64,000 bases of DNA from Cupriavidus neocaledonicus (lineage in GTDB: Bacteria; Pseudomonadota; Gammaproteobacteria; Burkholderiales; Burkholderiaceae): assembly GCF_000372525.1 (NCBI RefSeq), contig NZ_AQUR01000091.1, forward strand, positions 107 to 64,106, read 5' to 3'. Below, piece by piece: positions 1-11,805 of this stretch. The notes under the pieces are model-generated. The model did not search any database. It was given only the letters and a program-made list of their open reading frames with translations, and had not been told where the DNA came from. Position numbers and translations under genes: made by a program. Positions within the stretch are counted from its first letter, which is position 1; each line of letters begins with the position of its first letter.

Positions 1-1017
1 ATCGCCGAGACCTGCGAATTCGAGGAAATCGCCCACCTGCTGGTGCACGGCAAGCTGCCGACCAAATCCGAGCTGGCCGCCTACAAGGCCAAGCTCAAGA
101 GCCTGCGCGGCCTGCCCGCCAACGTCAAGGCGGCGCTCGAATGGGTGCCCGCCAGCGCGCACCCGATGGACGTGATGCGCACCGGCGTGTCGGTGCTGGG
201 CACGGTGCTGCCGGAGAAGGAAGACCACAACACCCCGGGCGCGCGCGATATCGCCGACCGCCTGATGGCCAGCCTGGGCTCGATGCTGCTGTACTGGTAC
301 CACTACAGCCACAACGGCCGCCGCATCGAGGTGGAAACCGACGACGACTCGATCGGCGGCCACTTCCTGCACCTGCTGCACGGCGAGAAGCCGTCGGCGC
401 TGTGGGAGCGCGCCATGAACACCTCGCTCAACCTGTACGCCGAGCACGAGTTCAACGCCTCGACCTTCACCGCGCGCGTGATCGCCGGCACCGGTTCCGA
501 CATGTACTCGTCGATCGCCGGCGCGATCGGCGCGCTGCGCGGCCCCAAGCACGGCGGCGCCAACGAGGTCGCGTTCGAGATCCAGAAGCGCTACGACAAC
601 CCGGACGAGGCCCAGGCCGACATCACCCGCCGCGTCGAGAACAAGGAAGTCGTGATCGGCTTCGGCCACCCGGTGTACACCACCGGCGACCCGCGCAACC
701 AGGTGATCAAGGAAGTGGCGAAGAAGCTGTCGAAGGACGCCGGCTCGATGAAGATGTTCGACATTGCCGAGCGGCTGGAAACCGTGATGTGGGACATCAA
801 GAAGATGTTCCCCAACCTGGACTGGTTCAGTGCGGTCAGCTACCACATGATGGGCGTGCCCACCGCGATGTTCACGCCGCTGTTCGTGATCTCGCGCACC
901 TCGGGCTGGGCCGCGCACATCATCGAGCAGCGCATCGACAACAAGATCATCCGCCCCAGCGCCAACTACACCGGGCCGGAGAACCTGAAGTTCGTGCCGA
1001 TCAAGGATCGCAAGTAA
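1..1017 (+). CDS. prpC: 2-methylcitrate synthase, 5' end missing
   Basis: C-terminal 338 residues of a citrate-synthase-fold enzyme that condenses propionyl-CoA with oxaloacetate to 2-methylcitrate. The reading frame is open from base 1 ([20 protein letters not shown]), so the true start lies upstream of the window and the GTG at 43 is internal. Visible family motifs are [10 protein letters not shown], the GPKHGGANE active-site loop and GFGHPVY with its catalytic His. The following acnD and prpF make PrpC much more likely than the TCA-cycle citrate synthase. The enzyme is cytosolic and is the first committed step of the methylcitrate cycle. The stop is followed by a terminator-like hairpin before acnD. 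Confidence 0.96.
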   Translation: MAETCEFEEIAHLLVHGKLPTKSELAAYKAKLKSLRGLPANVKAALEWVPASAHPMDVMRTGVSVLGTVLPEKEDHNTPGARDIADRLMASLGSMLLYWYHYSHNGRRIEVETDDDSIGGHFLHLLHGEKPSALWERAMNTSLNLYAEHEFNASTFTARVIAGTGSDMYSSIAGAIGALRGPKHGGANEVAFEIQKRYDNPDEAQADITRRVENKEVVIGFGHPVYTTGDPRNQVIKEVAKKLSKDAGSMKMFDIAERLETVMWDIKKMFPNLDWFSAVSYHMMGVPTAMFTPLFVISRTSGWAAHIIEQRIDNKIIRPSANYTGPENLKFVPIKDRK

Positions 1018-1071
1018 GACCGGCTGCCGGATTGCCCCGCGTCGGGTTGCATTGAATCCGAGCCTGTGGGC

Positions 1072-1114
1072 AAAGGGGTAGCTGGTCGCTGACACAGGGC
1101 CACTACCCCTTTTT
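1072..1114 (+). terminator. Terminator-like hairpin between prpC and acnD
   Basis: AAAGGGGTAG at 1072-1081 pairs perfectly with CTACCCCTTT at 1103-1112, and a T run follows (CCCCTTTTTC). This is a canonical Rho-independent terminator shape inside an otherwise co-directional operon. It may let only part of the prpC transcripts continue into acnD; that is inference. Confidence 0.7.
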
Positions 1115-1140
1115 CATACCTATATCGATTTCCCTACACC

Positions 1141-3753
1141 ATGAATTCTGCAAACCGCAAACCGCTACCGGGCACCAAGCTGGATTACTTCGACGCGCGC
1201 GCCGCCGTCGAGGCGATCCAGCCGGGTGCCTACGACAAGCTGCCGTACACGTCGCGCGTGCTGGCAGAAAACCTGGTGCGCCGCTGCGATCCCGCCACGC
1301 TGACGGATTCGCTGAAGCAGCTGATCGAGCGCAAGCGCGACCTCGACTTCCCGTGGTTCCCGGCGCGCGTGGTGTGCCACGACATCCTCGGCCAGACCGC
1401 GCTGGTGGACCTGGCCGGCCTGCGCGACGCCATTGCCGACCAGGGCGGCGACCCCGCCAAGGTCAACCCGGTGGTGCCGGTGCAGCTGATCGTCGACCAC
1501 TCGCTGGCAGTGGAATGCGGCGGCTTCGATCCCGATGCCTTCGCCAAGAACCGCGCCATCGAAGACCGCCGCAACGAAGACCGTTTCCATTTCATCGACT
1601 GGACCAAGAAGGCGTTCAAGAACGTCGACGTGATCCCGCCGGGCAACGGCATCATGCACCAGATCAACCTGGAGAAGATGTCGCCGGTGATCCACGCTGA
1701 CAATGGCGTGGCCTACCCGGATACCTGCGTCGGCACCGACAGCCACACCCCGCACGTCGATGCGCTGGGCGTGATCGCCATCGGCGTGGGTGGCCTGGAG
1801 GCCGAGAACGTGATGCTCGGCCGCGCCTCGTGGATGCGGCTGCCGGATATCGTCGGCGTCGAGCTGACCGGCAAGCGCCAGCCCGGCATCACCGCCACCG
1901 ACATCGTGCTGGCCCTGACCGAATTCCTGCGCAAGGAAAAAGTGGTCGGCGCGTACCTGGAATTCCGCGGCGAAGGCGCGTCGAGCCTGACGCTCGGCGA
2001 CCGCGCCACCATCTCCAACATGGCGCCGGAATATGGTGCCACCGCGGCGATGTTCTTCATCGACGAGCAGACCATCGAATACCTGCGCCTGACCGGCCGC
2101 ACGGACGAGCAGCTCAAGCTGGTCGAGACCTATGCGAAGACCGCCGGCCTGTGGGCGGATTCGCTGCAGAACGCCGAATACGAGCGTGTGCTGAAGTTCG
2201 ACCTGTCGAGCGTGGTGCGCAACATGGCCGGCCCGTCGAACCCGCACAAGCGCCTGCCGACTTCAGCGCTGGCCGAGCGCGGCATCGCCGTGGACCTGGA
2301 CAAGGCCCGCGCGCAGGAAGCCGAAGGCCTGATGCCCGATGGCGCGGTGATCATCGCCGCCATCACCAGCTGCACCAACACCAGCAACCCGCGCAACGTG
2401 ATCGCCGCCGCGCTGCTGGCGCGCAACGCCAACGCGCGCGGCCTGACGCGCAAGCCGTGGGTCAAGTCATCGCTGGCGCCTGGCTCCAAGGCGGTCGAGC
2501 TGTACCTCGAAGAAGCCAAGCTGCTGCCCGAGCTGGAAAAGCTCGGCTTCGGCATCGTCGCCTTCGCCTGCACCACCTGCAACGGCATGTCGGGCGCGCT
2601 CGACCCGAAGATCCAGCAGGAGATCATCGACCGCGACCTGTACGCCACCGCGGTACTGTCCGGCAACCGCAACTTCGACGGCCGCATCCACCCGTACGCC
2701 AAGCAGGCCTTCCTGGCGTCGCCGCCGCTGGTGGTGGCCTACGCCATCGCCGGCACCATCCGCTTCGATATCGAAAAGGATGTGCTGGGCACCGACCAGG
2801 ACGGCAAGCCGGTCTACCTGAAAGACATCTGGCCGAGCGACGAGGAGATCGACGCCATCGTCAAACAGAGCGTCAAGCCCGAGCAGTTCCGCAAGGTCTA
2901 CGAGCCGATGTTCGCGCTGACCGCCGACACCGGCGAGAGCGCCGCGCCGCTGTACGACTGGCGTCCGCAGAGCACCTATATCCGCCGCCCGCCGTACTGG
3001 GAAGGCGCGCTGGCGGGCGAGCGCACGCTGCAGGGCCTGCGGCCGCTGGCGGTGCTGGGCGACAACATTACCACCGACCACCTGTCGCCGTCCAACGCGA
3101 TCCTGCTGGACAGCGCGGCCGGCGAGTACCTGGCCAGGATGGGCCTGCCGGAAGAGGACTTCAACTCGTACGCGACGCACCGCGGCGACCACCTGACCGC
3201 GCAGCGCGCCACCTTCGCCAACCCGACGCTGATCAATGAAATGGCGGTGGTCGACGGCCAGGTCAGGAAGGGTTCGCTGGCGCGCATCGAGCCGGAAGGC
3301 AAGGTGGTGCGCATGTGGGAAGCGATCGAGACCTACATGGAGCGCAAGCAGCCGCTGATCATCATCGCCGGCGCGGACTATGGCCAGGGCTCGTCGCGCG
3401 ACTGGGCCGCCAAGGGCGTGCGCCTGGCCGGCGTCGAAGCGATCGTCGCCGAAGGTTTCGAGCGCATCCACCGCACCAACCTGATCGGCATGGGCGTGCT
3501 GCCGCTGGAGTTCAAGCCGGGCGTGAACCGCCTGACGCTGGGGCTGGACGGCACCGAAACCTATGACGTGATCGGCGAGCGCCAGCCGCGCGCGACGCTG
3601 ACGCTGGTGGTGCATCGCAAGAACGGCGAGCGCGTGGAAGTGCCGGTGACGTGTCGTCTCGACAGCGACGAGGAAGTGTCGATCTACGAGGCCGGCGGTG
3701 TGCTGCAGCGGTTTGCGCAGGACTTCCTGGAGTCGAGCAAGGCGGCGGCGTAA
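1141..3753 (+). CDS. acnD: 2-methylcitrate dehydratase, Fe/S aconitase type
   Basis: An 870-residue aconitase-family protein. AcnD (called AcnM in Cupriavidus) dehydrates 2-methylcitrate to 2-methylaconitate isomer, which PrpF then isomerises. The three [4Fe-4S] ligands are visible at about C411 (SCTNTSNP), C477 and C480 (CTTCNG). The swivelling C-terminal aconitase domain carries YGQGSSRDWAAKG. Length is normal for AcnD (about 865). No strong Shine-Dalgarno precedes ATG 1141, but the N-terminus matches the family and no alternative is better. Placement between prpC and prpF identifies it over housekeeping AcnA. Confidence 0.96.
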   Translation: MNSANRKPLPGTKLDYFDARAAVEAIQPGAYDKLPYTSRVLAENLVRRCDPATLTDSLKQLIERKRDLDFPWFPARVVCHDILGQTALVDLAGLRDAIADQGGDPAKVNPVVPVQLIVDHSLAVECGGFDPDAFAKNRAIEDRRNEDRFHFIDWTKKAFKNVDVIPPGNGIMHQINLEKMSPVIHADNGVAYPDTCVGTDSHTPHVDALGVIAIGVGGLEAENVMLGRASWMRLPDIVGVELTGKRQPGITATDIVLALTEFLRKEKVVGAYLEFRGEGASSLTLGDRATISNMAPEYGATAAMFFIDEQTIEYLRLTGRTDEQLKLVETYAKTAGLWADSLQNAEYERVLKFDLSSVVRNMAGPSNPHKRLPTSALAERGIAVDLDKARAQEAEGLMPDGAVIIAAITSCTNTSNPRNVIAAALLARNANARGLTRKPWVKSSLAPGSKAVELYLEEAKLLPELEKLGFGIVAFACTTCNGMSGALDPKIQQEIIDRDLYATAVLSGNRNFDGRIHPYAKQAFLASPPLVVAYAIAGTIRFDIEKDVLGTDQDGKPVYLKDIWPSDEEIDAIVKQSVKPEQFRKVYEPMFALTADTGESAAPLYDWRPQSTYIRRPPYWEGALAGERTLQGLRPLAVLGDNITTDHLSPSNAILLDSAAGEYLARMGLPEEDFNSYATHRGDHLTAQRATFANPTLINEMAVVDGQVRKGSLARIEPEGKVVRMWEAIETYMERKQPLIIIAGADYGQGSSRDWAAKGVRLAGVEAIVAEGFERIHRTNLIGMGVLPLEFKPGVNRLTLGLDGTETYDVIGERQPRATLTLVVHRKNGERVEVPVTCRLDSDEEVSIYEAGGVLQRFAQDFLESSKAAA

Positions 3754-3783
3754 GCTCGGGCTGCTGCCGAAGCCGGTGGCGTA

Positions 3784-3813
3784 CTTCCCTCTTCCGCTTG
3801 CGGGAGAGGGAAG
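3784..3813. repeat. REP-like hairpin between acnD and prpF
   Basis: CTTCCCTCT (3784-3792) pairs with AGAGGGAAG (3805-3813); the inner bases extend the stem to a CTTG loop at 3797-3800. This short intergenic palindrome resembles the interspersed CCCTCTCCCGC/GCGGGAGAGGG elements common in proteobacteria. It lies in the 145-bp acnD-prpF gap and could act as an mRNA-stabilising hairpin. No U-tract follows, so it is not called a terminator. Confidence 0.5.
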
Positions 3814-3898
3814 CAAACAAGCGCCGGGCTCTGCTTCCCCGCAAATTGATTCCTAAGCGGTCACCAGGCCCACAGGCCTAACCACGACATTCATTCCC

Positions 3899-5089
3899 AT
3901 GGCCCACGTACCCCAGATCAAGATCCCCGCCACCTACATCCGTGGCGGCACCAGCAAGGGCGTGTTCTTCCGCCTGCAAGACCTGCCCGAGCGCGCCCGG
4001 GTGCCCGGCCCCGCGCGCGACGCGCTGTTGCTGCGCGTGATCGGCAGCCCCGATCCCTATGGCAAGCAGATCGACGGCATGGGCGCGGCCACCTCCAGCA
4101 CCAGCAAGACCGTGATCCTGTCGAAGAGCACGCGTCCGGACCACGATGTCGACTACCTGTTCGGCCAGGTCTCGATCGACCAGCCCTTTGTCGACTGGAG
4201 CGGCAACTGCGGCAACCTGTCGGCCGCGGTCGGCCCGTTCGCGATCAGCGCCGGCCTGGTCGACCCGGCCCGCATCCCGCACAACGGCGTGGCCGTGGTG
4301 CGCATCTGGCAGGCCAATATCGGCAAGACCATCATTGGCCACGTGCCCATCACCAATGGCGAAGTGCAGGAAACCGGCGACTTCGAGCTCGACGGCGTAA
4401 CCTTTCCGGCCGCCGAAGTGCAGCTCGAGTTCATGGATCCCGCGGCCGAGGAAGAAGGCGCAGGCGGTGCGATGTTCCCGACCGGCAACGTGGTCGACGA
4501 CCTGGAAGTGCCGGGCATCGGCACGCTCAAGGCCACCATGATCAACGCCGGCATCCCGACCATCTTCGTCAACGCGGAGAGCATCGGCTACACCGGCACC
4601 GAGCTGCAGGACGCGATCAACAGCGACACCAGGGCGCTGGCGATGTTCGAGACCATCCGCGCCCACGGCGCGCTGCGCATGGGGCTGATCAAGGACATCG
4701 ACGAGGCGGCCCGGCGCCAGCACACGCCCAAGGTCGCGTTCGTGGCCAGGCCGGTGGACTACACCGCCTCCAGCGGCAAGCAGGTGGCCGCGGCCGACGT
4801 GGACCTGCTGGTGCGCGCGCTGTCGATGGGCAAGCTGCACCACGCCATGATGGGCACGGCCGCGGTGGCCATTGGCACCGCGGCGGCCATCCCCGGCACG
4901 CTGGTCAACCTGGCCGCCGGCGGCGGCGAGCGCAACGCGGTCCGGTTCGGGCATCCGTCCGGCACGCTGCGCGTCGGCGCCGAAGCGCAGCGGGTCGACG
5001 GTGAATGGGTGGTCAAAAAGGCCATCATGAGCCGCAGCGCGCGCGTGCTGATGGAAGGCTGGGTGCGCGTGCCGGGCGACGCGTTCTGA
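3899..5089 (+). CDS. prpF: 2-methylaconitate cis-trans isomerase
   Basis: A 396-residue PrpF family protein with a diaminopimelate-epimerase-like fold. It isomerises the 2-methylaconitate made by AcnD so that it can be hydrated to 2-methylisocitrate. The diagnostic N-terminus IPATYIRGGTSKGVFF, the internal DWSGNCGNLSAA segment and the C-terminal GKLHHAMMGTAAVAIG all fit the family, and length is typical (about 390-400). PrpF is required only in organisms that use AcnD instead of PrpD, which agrees with the upstream gene. The Shine-Dalgarno is weak; ATG 3899 gives the expected N-terminus. Confidence 0.95.
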   Translation: MAHVPQIKIPATYIRGGTSKGVFFRLQDLPERARVPGPARDALLLRVIGSPDPYGKQIDGMGAATSSTSKTVILSKSTRPDHDVDYLFGQVSIDQPFVDWSGNCGNLSAAVGPFAISAGLVDPARIPHNGVAVVRIWQANIGKTIIGHVPITNGEVQETGDFELDGVTFPAAEVQLEFMDPAAEEEGAGGAMFPTGNVVDDLEVPGIGTLKATMINAGIPTIFVNAESIGYTGTELQDAINSDTRALAMFETIRAHGALRMGLIKDIDEAARRQHTPKVAFVARPVDYTASSGKQVAAADVDLLVRALSMGKLHHAMMGTAAVAIGTAAAIPGTLVNLAAGGGERNAVRFGHPSGTLRVGAEAQRVDGEWVVKKAIMSRSARVLMEGWVRVPGDAF

Positions 5090-5173
5090 GCCGGGTGCAA
5101 GCGGAAAGGCCGGTGCCGGCGAGGTCCGGCCGGCCCGGCGAAGTATGCGCCTGACGTTATGGCGAAGGCAGTT

Positions 5174-5236
5174 TTATGCCGAATCGGCATAACCCTTGCA
5201 CTGCTCTTCCACCGCGAATTTCTCCTCACGTATAGT
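5174..5236 (+). promoter_or_regulatory. Palindrome and candidate promoter of asparaginase gene
   Basis: TTATGCCG (5174-5181), a 3-nt spacer and CGGCATAA (5185-5192) form a perfect inverted repeat. Downstream are a possible -35 TTCCAC (5207-5212) and -10 TATAGT (5231-5236) with an 18-bp spacer. The palindrome would sit just upstream of the -35, a usual activator position. The promoter match is moderate. Confidence 0.45.
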
Positions 5237-5385
5237 CTCTGCCGCTGCCTGAGCCGGAGGCCTGCATCACAGGTCCCGGCACCGGCAGCCACCGACTGAA
5301 CACGGACGGCACCATCCCACCCATAAGGTATGTCGTGCCGCTTCCAGTACGGGCCACACGTTCGTATAGATACCCGAGGAGAACC

Positions 5386-6510
5386 ATGAAACATTCCGCC
5401 CGCGTCACCACGCTGGCCGCTGCCCTGCTGTCGGCGAGCCTGATCACCGGCGCTGCCCACGCCCAGCTCGCGCCCGCGGCGCAGCCTGCCGCCGCCGCTG
5501 CCACGGCCCCGGCCGAAGCGCGCAAGGCCAACATCGTCATCATCGGCACCGGCGGCACCATTGCCGGCGCCGGCGCGGCGGCGACCAACACCGCCGCCTA
5601 CCAGTCCGCCGTGGTCCCGGTCGACAAGATCATCGCCTCGGTGCCGGAGATCTCCAAGGTCGCCAACGTCAAGGGCGAGCAGATCTTCCAGATCGGCTCG
5701 GAAAGCTTCAACAACGAACGCCTGCTCAAGCTGGCCAAGCGCGTGTCGGAACTGCTCAAGCAGCCTGACGTCGACGGCATCGTGATCACGCACGGCACCG
5801 ACACCATCGAGGAAACGGCCTACTTCCTCAACCTGACGCTGAAGAGCGACAAGCCGGTGGTGGTGGTCGGCTCGATGCGCCCCGGCACCGCGCTGGGCGC
5901 CGATGGCGCGCTGAACCTCTACGACGCCGTGCTGGTCGCCTCCAACCCCGCTTCCAAGGGCAAGGGCACGCTCGCGGTGCTGAACGACGAGATCCACACC
6001 GGCCGCGACGTTTCCAAGACCAACACCTTCAAGACCGAGACCTTCCGCTCGCCGTTCGGCCCGCTCGGCTACGTGGTCGAAGGCCGCACCCTGTTCTACC
6101 GCCTGCCGGCGCGTCCGCACACGCTGCAGACGCAGTGGGACATCGACAAGATCGACAAGCTGCCCGAGGTGGCCGTGGTCTATGCCTACGGCAACGCCAA
6201 CCCGGCCGCGGTCGACGCCGCGGTGAAGAGCGGCGCCAAGGCCATCATCTACGCCGCCACCGGCAACGGCAGCGTCGGCGACTACATGGTCGAGCCGCTC
6301 AAGGCCGCGCGCGCCAAGGGCGTGCACATCGTGCGCGCGTCGCGCACCGGCAGCGGCGTGGTGGTGCGCAACGCCGAGCAGCCGGACGACAAGTACGACT
6401 GGATCGTCACCGACGACCAGCTGCCGCAGAAGGCGCGCATCCTGATGGCGCTGGCGCTGACGCAGACCAACGACACCAAGGCGCTGCAGCAGGTGTTCTG
6501 GAAGTACTGA
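5386..6510 (+). CDS. ansB: Type II (periplasmic) L-asparaginase
   Basis: A 374-residue protein hydrolysing L-asparagine (often also glutamine) to the acid and ammonia. A Sec signal peptide (MKHSARVTTLAAALLSASLI...AHAQ) predicts periplasmic location. The first active-site motif IIGTGGTIAGAG carries the nucleophilic Thr, and the second HGTDTIEETAYF carries the Thr-Asp pair; the partner Lys role is not assigned here. The start at 5386 was preferred over an in-frame upstream codon because it gives a clean signal peptide and a GAGGAGA Shine-Dalgarno at 5376-5382. It stands alone between prpF and a convergent thioesterase gene. Confidence 0.94.
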   Translation: MKHSARVTTLAAALLSASLITGAAHAQLAPAAQPAAAAATAPAEARKANIVIIGTGGTIAGAGAAATNTAAYQSAVVPVDKIIASVPEISKVANVKGEQIFQIGSESFNNERLLKLAKRVSELLKQPDVDGIVITHGTDTIEETAYFLNLTLKSDKPVVVVGSMRPGTALGADGALNLYDAVLVASNPASKGKGTLAVLNDEIHTGRDVSKTNTFKTETFRSPFGPLGYVVEGRTLFYRLPARPHTLQTQWDIDKIDKLPEVAVVYAYGNANPAAVDAAVKSGAKAIIYAATGNGSVGDYMVEPLKAARAKGVHIVRASRTGSGVVVRNAEQPDDKYDWIVTDDQLPQKARILMALALTQTNDTKALQQVFWKY

Positions 6511-6735
6511 CCCAGGGCAGCACCGATGCGCGCGCCGCGCAGGGTTCACCCGGCGGCGCGCGCCCCCGCCGTCATCGGCCGGGCCACTGCGCCCCATGCT
6601 TCATAGCCTCCGCTAGGCCGTGCACACCATGCTGTTGACCGGTCGCGCCAGTGCAACTGGCGCGCGTGGGGGTGAAAGCGAAAGCTTGGCGGTTAATTGC
6701 GTTAATAGAAGCGTACAGCGCGCGCCGGCGCTCCT

Positions 6736-7209
6736 TCAGAACATGGCGCTGCTCATCAGGGCCCTGGCGACCAGCACGCCCTCGTCCGGCGCTTGCGCGT
6801 ACACCGAGACATCCGTCACCACCTGCCGGCGGCCCCGTCGGGCCACCGACGCCACCGCCCGCAGCGCGGCCCCTTGTGCCGGCGCCAGGTACTGGATCGA
6901 CAGCGAACCGGTGGCGCCGCCTTTCACCTCGTCGGCATTGGCGCCCGACGCCGCCGCGGCCGCGCCGGCGATATCGATCAGCGTCGCAATGACACCGCCG
7001 TGGACGATGCTGCCGTGGGTCACGTTGGTCGGCAGGAATGGCATCTCCAGCTCGACATGGTCCGGTGCCAGGCTGGCCAGCCGCACGCCGAGGGCGCGCG
7101 CGACGGGAGAACCCAGCAGCACGTTGTCGACCATGGCGCGCATGCGCGGGTCGACGCCGGCGGGACGGCGGTCGTGGGAAAGAGGCACGGCGGCGATGAT
7201 CTGGGGCAT
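6736..7209 (-). CDS. PaaI-family hotdog thioesterase
   Basis: A 157-residue single hotdog-domain protein. The core HGSIVHGGVIATLIDIAGAA matches the PaaI/YbgC-like motif HGG...aDtA, in which the Asp/Glu and Gly residues bind the acyl-CoA thioester. The C-terminal half (SIQYLAPAQGAALRAVASV) is the usual second hotdog strand region. ATG 7209 is chosen over upstream in-frame codons because GGAG lies about 8 nt upstream and the extension is low-complexity. It is probably a cytosolic acyl-CoA thioesterase of unknown substrate. It converges with the asparaginase gene across about 225 bp that shows no gene. Confidence 0.85.
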   Translation of the reverse strand: MPQIIAAVPLSHDRRPAGVDPRMRAMVDNVLLGSPVARALGVRLASLAPDHVELEMPFLPTNVTHGSIVHGGVIATLIDIAGAAAAASGANADEVKGGATGSLSIQYLAPAQGAALRAVASVARRGRRQVVTDVSVYAQAPDEGVLVARALMSSAMF

Positions 7210-7308
7210 GGCTGCACTCCGGTGAAGGTTCGAGGCTTGAGGCAGCGTAACGGCGGCGGCCTCGCGGCTCAATGACCTCCGAGGTAATCCCGGCCCCGCG
7301 GCACGGCC

Positions 7309-7340
7309 TTGGCGGGCCGCGCCTGCGCACCCGATATAAT
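7309..7340 (+). promoter_or_regulatory. Candidate sigma70 promoter for DUF1289 gene
   Basis: A perfect TATAAT hexamer at 7335-7340 lies 35 bp upstream of the DUF1289 start. A weak -35 (TTGGCG, 7309-7314) is separated from it by 20 bp, longer than ideal. Called mainly on the consensus -10. Confidence 0.4.
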
Positions 7341-7374
7341 GGGCGGCCGTTTCACGCTCCACCTTGCCGCCACC

Positions 7375-7626
7375 ATGCCGTCACCTCTCGAATCCGCCCC
7401 GCTGCGCCCCCAACCGGACCACGGCACCACGGATTCCACGCTGTCCGAGCGCCCGGACAGCCCCTGCATCGGCATCTGCTCGACCCTGTTCGACGAGGTG
7501 TGCCAGGGCTGCGGCCGCACCGCGGCCGAGGTCAGCAACTGGGTCTTTTTCAGCGACGAGGAAAAACAGCAGGTGTGGGAACGCATCACGCGCGAAGGCA
7601 CCGGCAAGCGTTTCCGCCAGGGCTGA
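7375..7626 (+). CDS. DUF1289 domain protein (Cys-rich small protein)
   Basis: An 83-residue protein with the DUF1289 signature SPCIGICSTLFDEVCQGCGRT, four Cys that probably bind a metal, followed by a conserved EVSNWVFFSDEEKQQVWERI segment. The start at 7375 is preferred over an in-frame codon 66 nt upstream because conserved sequence begins later and the TATAAT box lies between them. No biochemical role is established for this family. It is convergent with the MOSC gene. Confidence 0.85.
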   Translation: MPSPLESAPLRPQPDHGTTDSTLSERPDSPCIGICSTLFDEVCQGCGRTAAEVSNWVFFSDEEKQQVWERITREGTGKRFRQG

Positions 7627-7647
7627 GGCGCCCTCACCCGCAGCCGG

Positions 7648-8367
7648 TCATTCGCCGGACAGGCGCCGCTCCATCGCTTCGACTTCGCGCCGCTCCAGCC
7701 GCTGCCGCGCCAGCTTGCGCCAGTTCTCGGCCAGCGGTGCCAGCGCCGCCATTGCTTCCAGCGCGGCATAGTCGAGCCGGTCGACATACAGCAGTTGCAG
7801 CAGACGGTGCAGCGACCAGCCGGGACAGGGCCGCGCCACCAGTTCCAGCATATCGCCCACGGCCACGTCGCCGGTTTCCAGCACGCGGTAGTACCAGCCC
7901 GTGCGCAGGCTCTGCTGCACGGCGCGCGACATGCCCGCATAGCCGAAGCGGTGATTGAGCTTCCAGCACGGCTGGCGCGCCTGCGACACCTCGACCAGCG
8001 CCGTGCCCAGGCGGAACTGGTCGCCGATGCAGACGTCTGCCTCGGTCAGGCCCGTGGTGCTCAGGTTCTCGCCGAAGGCGCCAGGCGAGTCGAGGACGCC
8101 GTCGGCCGGCGCCCCCTGTTCCCGCAGAGCCAGGCGCCACGCCGGGTAGTGGTCGAAGGCATAGTGGTGCAGCGCCTTTTCCGGGCCTCCGTGGTGGCGC
8201 GGATCGCCCTGCCCGTCTCCCTCGAGCCCGGTCGCGGTCACGCGCAGGCGCGCGCGCGTTGTGGCCTTGGCAATGCCGCTGGGTACGCCCTTGGGTCCGA
8301 ACGGGCGCACGGCGCCGGTCAGCACCGCAGCGACCGGCACGCGCAGCATGGATGACGGCTGGCTCAT
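7648..8367 (-). CDS. MOSC domain protein, YiiM-like
   Basis: A 239-residue MOSC (molybdenum cofactor sulfurase C-terminal) protein with the C-terminal 3-alpha extension typical of YiiM. Visible motifs include GLEGDGQGDPRHHGGPEKALHHY split over the N-terminal half and the conserved Cys of SQARQPCWKLN, the presumed Moco/sulfur-binding residue. E. coli YiiM takes part in Moco-dependent reduction of hydroxylated purines; whether this protein does so is inference. It overlaps the preceding glutamine amidotransferase gene by 4 nt (ATGA), implying translational coupling. Confidence 0.88.
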   Translation of the reverse strand: MSQPSSMLRVPVAAVLTGAVRPFGPKGVPSGIAKATTRARLRVTATGLEGDGQGDPRHHGGPEKALHHYAFDHYPAWRLALREQGAPADGVLDSPGAFGENLSTTGLTEADVCIGDQFRLGTALVEVSQARQPCWKLNHRFGYAGMSRAVQQSLRTGWYYRVLETGDVAVGDMLELVARPCPGWSLHRLLQLLYVDRLDYAALEAMAALAPLAENWRKLARQRLERREVEAMERRLSGE

Positions 8368-9071
8368 AGTCCGGCCTGCTCCAGCCAGCGCGCGAACATG
8401 CGTTCTCCCGCCGCCGCCACGGTAGCGCCGACTTGCGCGGTGCGCGCGCGGATAGTGCGCGGATCGATGCCGGCCTTGCCCAGTTCGACGGTATGGCCGA
8501 TCAGCCAGGCCTCGATATCACGCGGCATGACCTCGGGGTGGAACTGCAGTGCCAGCACCTGGTCGCCGATGGCATAGGCCTGGTTCGGTACCGCCGAGGT
8601 CGAGGCCAGCAGCTGCGCGCCGGCGGGCAGGTCGAAGGTGTCGCCGTGCCAGTGCAGGACTTCCCATTGGGCCGCGGCCAGTTCGGCCAGCGCCGCATCG
8701 TGTCCGGCCGGCGTCGGCGCGATGGGCGCCCAGCCGATCTCGCGCGGGCCGGGGTAGACCCTGGCGCCGGCGGCGCGCGCGATCAGCTGCGCGCCCAGGC
8801 AAATACCGATGATCTTGCCGCCAGCCGCCAGGCGCTGGCGGATCAGCGCGATTTCCGCCTCCAGCCACGGATAGGCGTCGGTCTCGTAGACGCCGATGGG
8901 GCCACCGAGCACCAGCAGCAGGTCGGCCGGCTCGCTGGCGATGGGGCCAAGGTCGTCGACGCCGGCCTGGAACACCCGCAGCGTGTGCCCGCGCGCGCGC
9001 AGGGCGTTGCCGATCACGCCCGCGTGCTCGAAGGCGACGTGCTGGATCACATGGGTGGTACGCGTTGTCAT
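8364..9071 (-). CDS. Class I glutamine amidotransferase-like protein
   Basis: A 235-residue stand-alone type 1 glutamine amidotransferase, resembling the N-terminal part of GMP synthase but without a synthetase domain. The triad is visible as C91 (GICLGAQL), H178 and E180 (LQFHPEV). The oxyanion region LVLGGPIGVYE is also present. Such proteins hydrolyse glutamine or gamma-glutamyl compounds; the actual substrate cannot be told from sequence. It is the upstream partner of the MOSC gene, with a 4-nt overlap. Confidence 0.88.
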   Translation of the reverse strand: MTTRTTHVIQHVAFEHAGVIGNALRARGHTLRVFQAGVDDLGPIASEPADLLLVLGGPIGVYETDAYPWLEAEIALIRQRLAAGGKIIGICLGAQLIARAAGARVYPGPREIGWAPIAPTPAGHDAALAELAAAQWEVLHWHGDTFDLPAGAQLLASTSAVPNQAYAIGDQVLALQFHPEVMPRDIEAWLIGHTVELGKAGIDPRTIRARTAQVGATVAAAGERMFARWLEQAGL

Positions 9072-9202
9072 CAGGGGCTCCTGCCGGGAGTGAGGGAGAG
9101 AAAGGCCCTCATGTTAGCGCCTGTCGCCAACTCCCGGCGGACGACCCAGGCATGACCTCGCCAGTTTGAGAACCTTCCCGGCGCGGCATGCCATGGGCCG
9201 CG

Positions 9203-11662
<2,460 letters not shown>

Positions 11663-11745
11663 CGTTGCTCCCCCCTTTGTCGTTGTCATGTTGTTCCGCG
11701 CACTGTCGCGCATTATCCGCGCATTCGCCCCGTATTCCGCGCACG

Positions 11746-11772
11746 AAAAAATGCCCGGACCAGCCGGGCATT
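11746..11772 (-). terminator. Intrinsic terminator of aldehyde dehydrogenase gene
   Basis: AATGCCCGG (11750-11758) and CCGGGCATT (11764-11772) form a 9-bp stem. On the minus strand it is followed by a run of six T (the A run at 11746-11751). It lies 34 bp beyond the aldehyde dehydrogenase stop codon. Confidence 0.85.
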
Positions 11773-11805
11773 GCCACGCTCCTGTGCTGCCTCTGCGCGC
11801 GCCCG

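Noticed and set aside
6530..6561. GC-rich inverted repeat as asparaginase terminator
   Set aside because: Only 8 bp of alternating GC with a 16-nt loop and no T run; easily expected by chance at this GC content.
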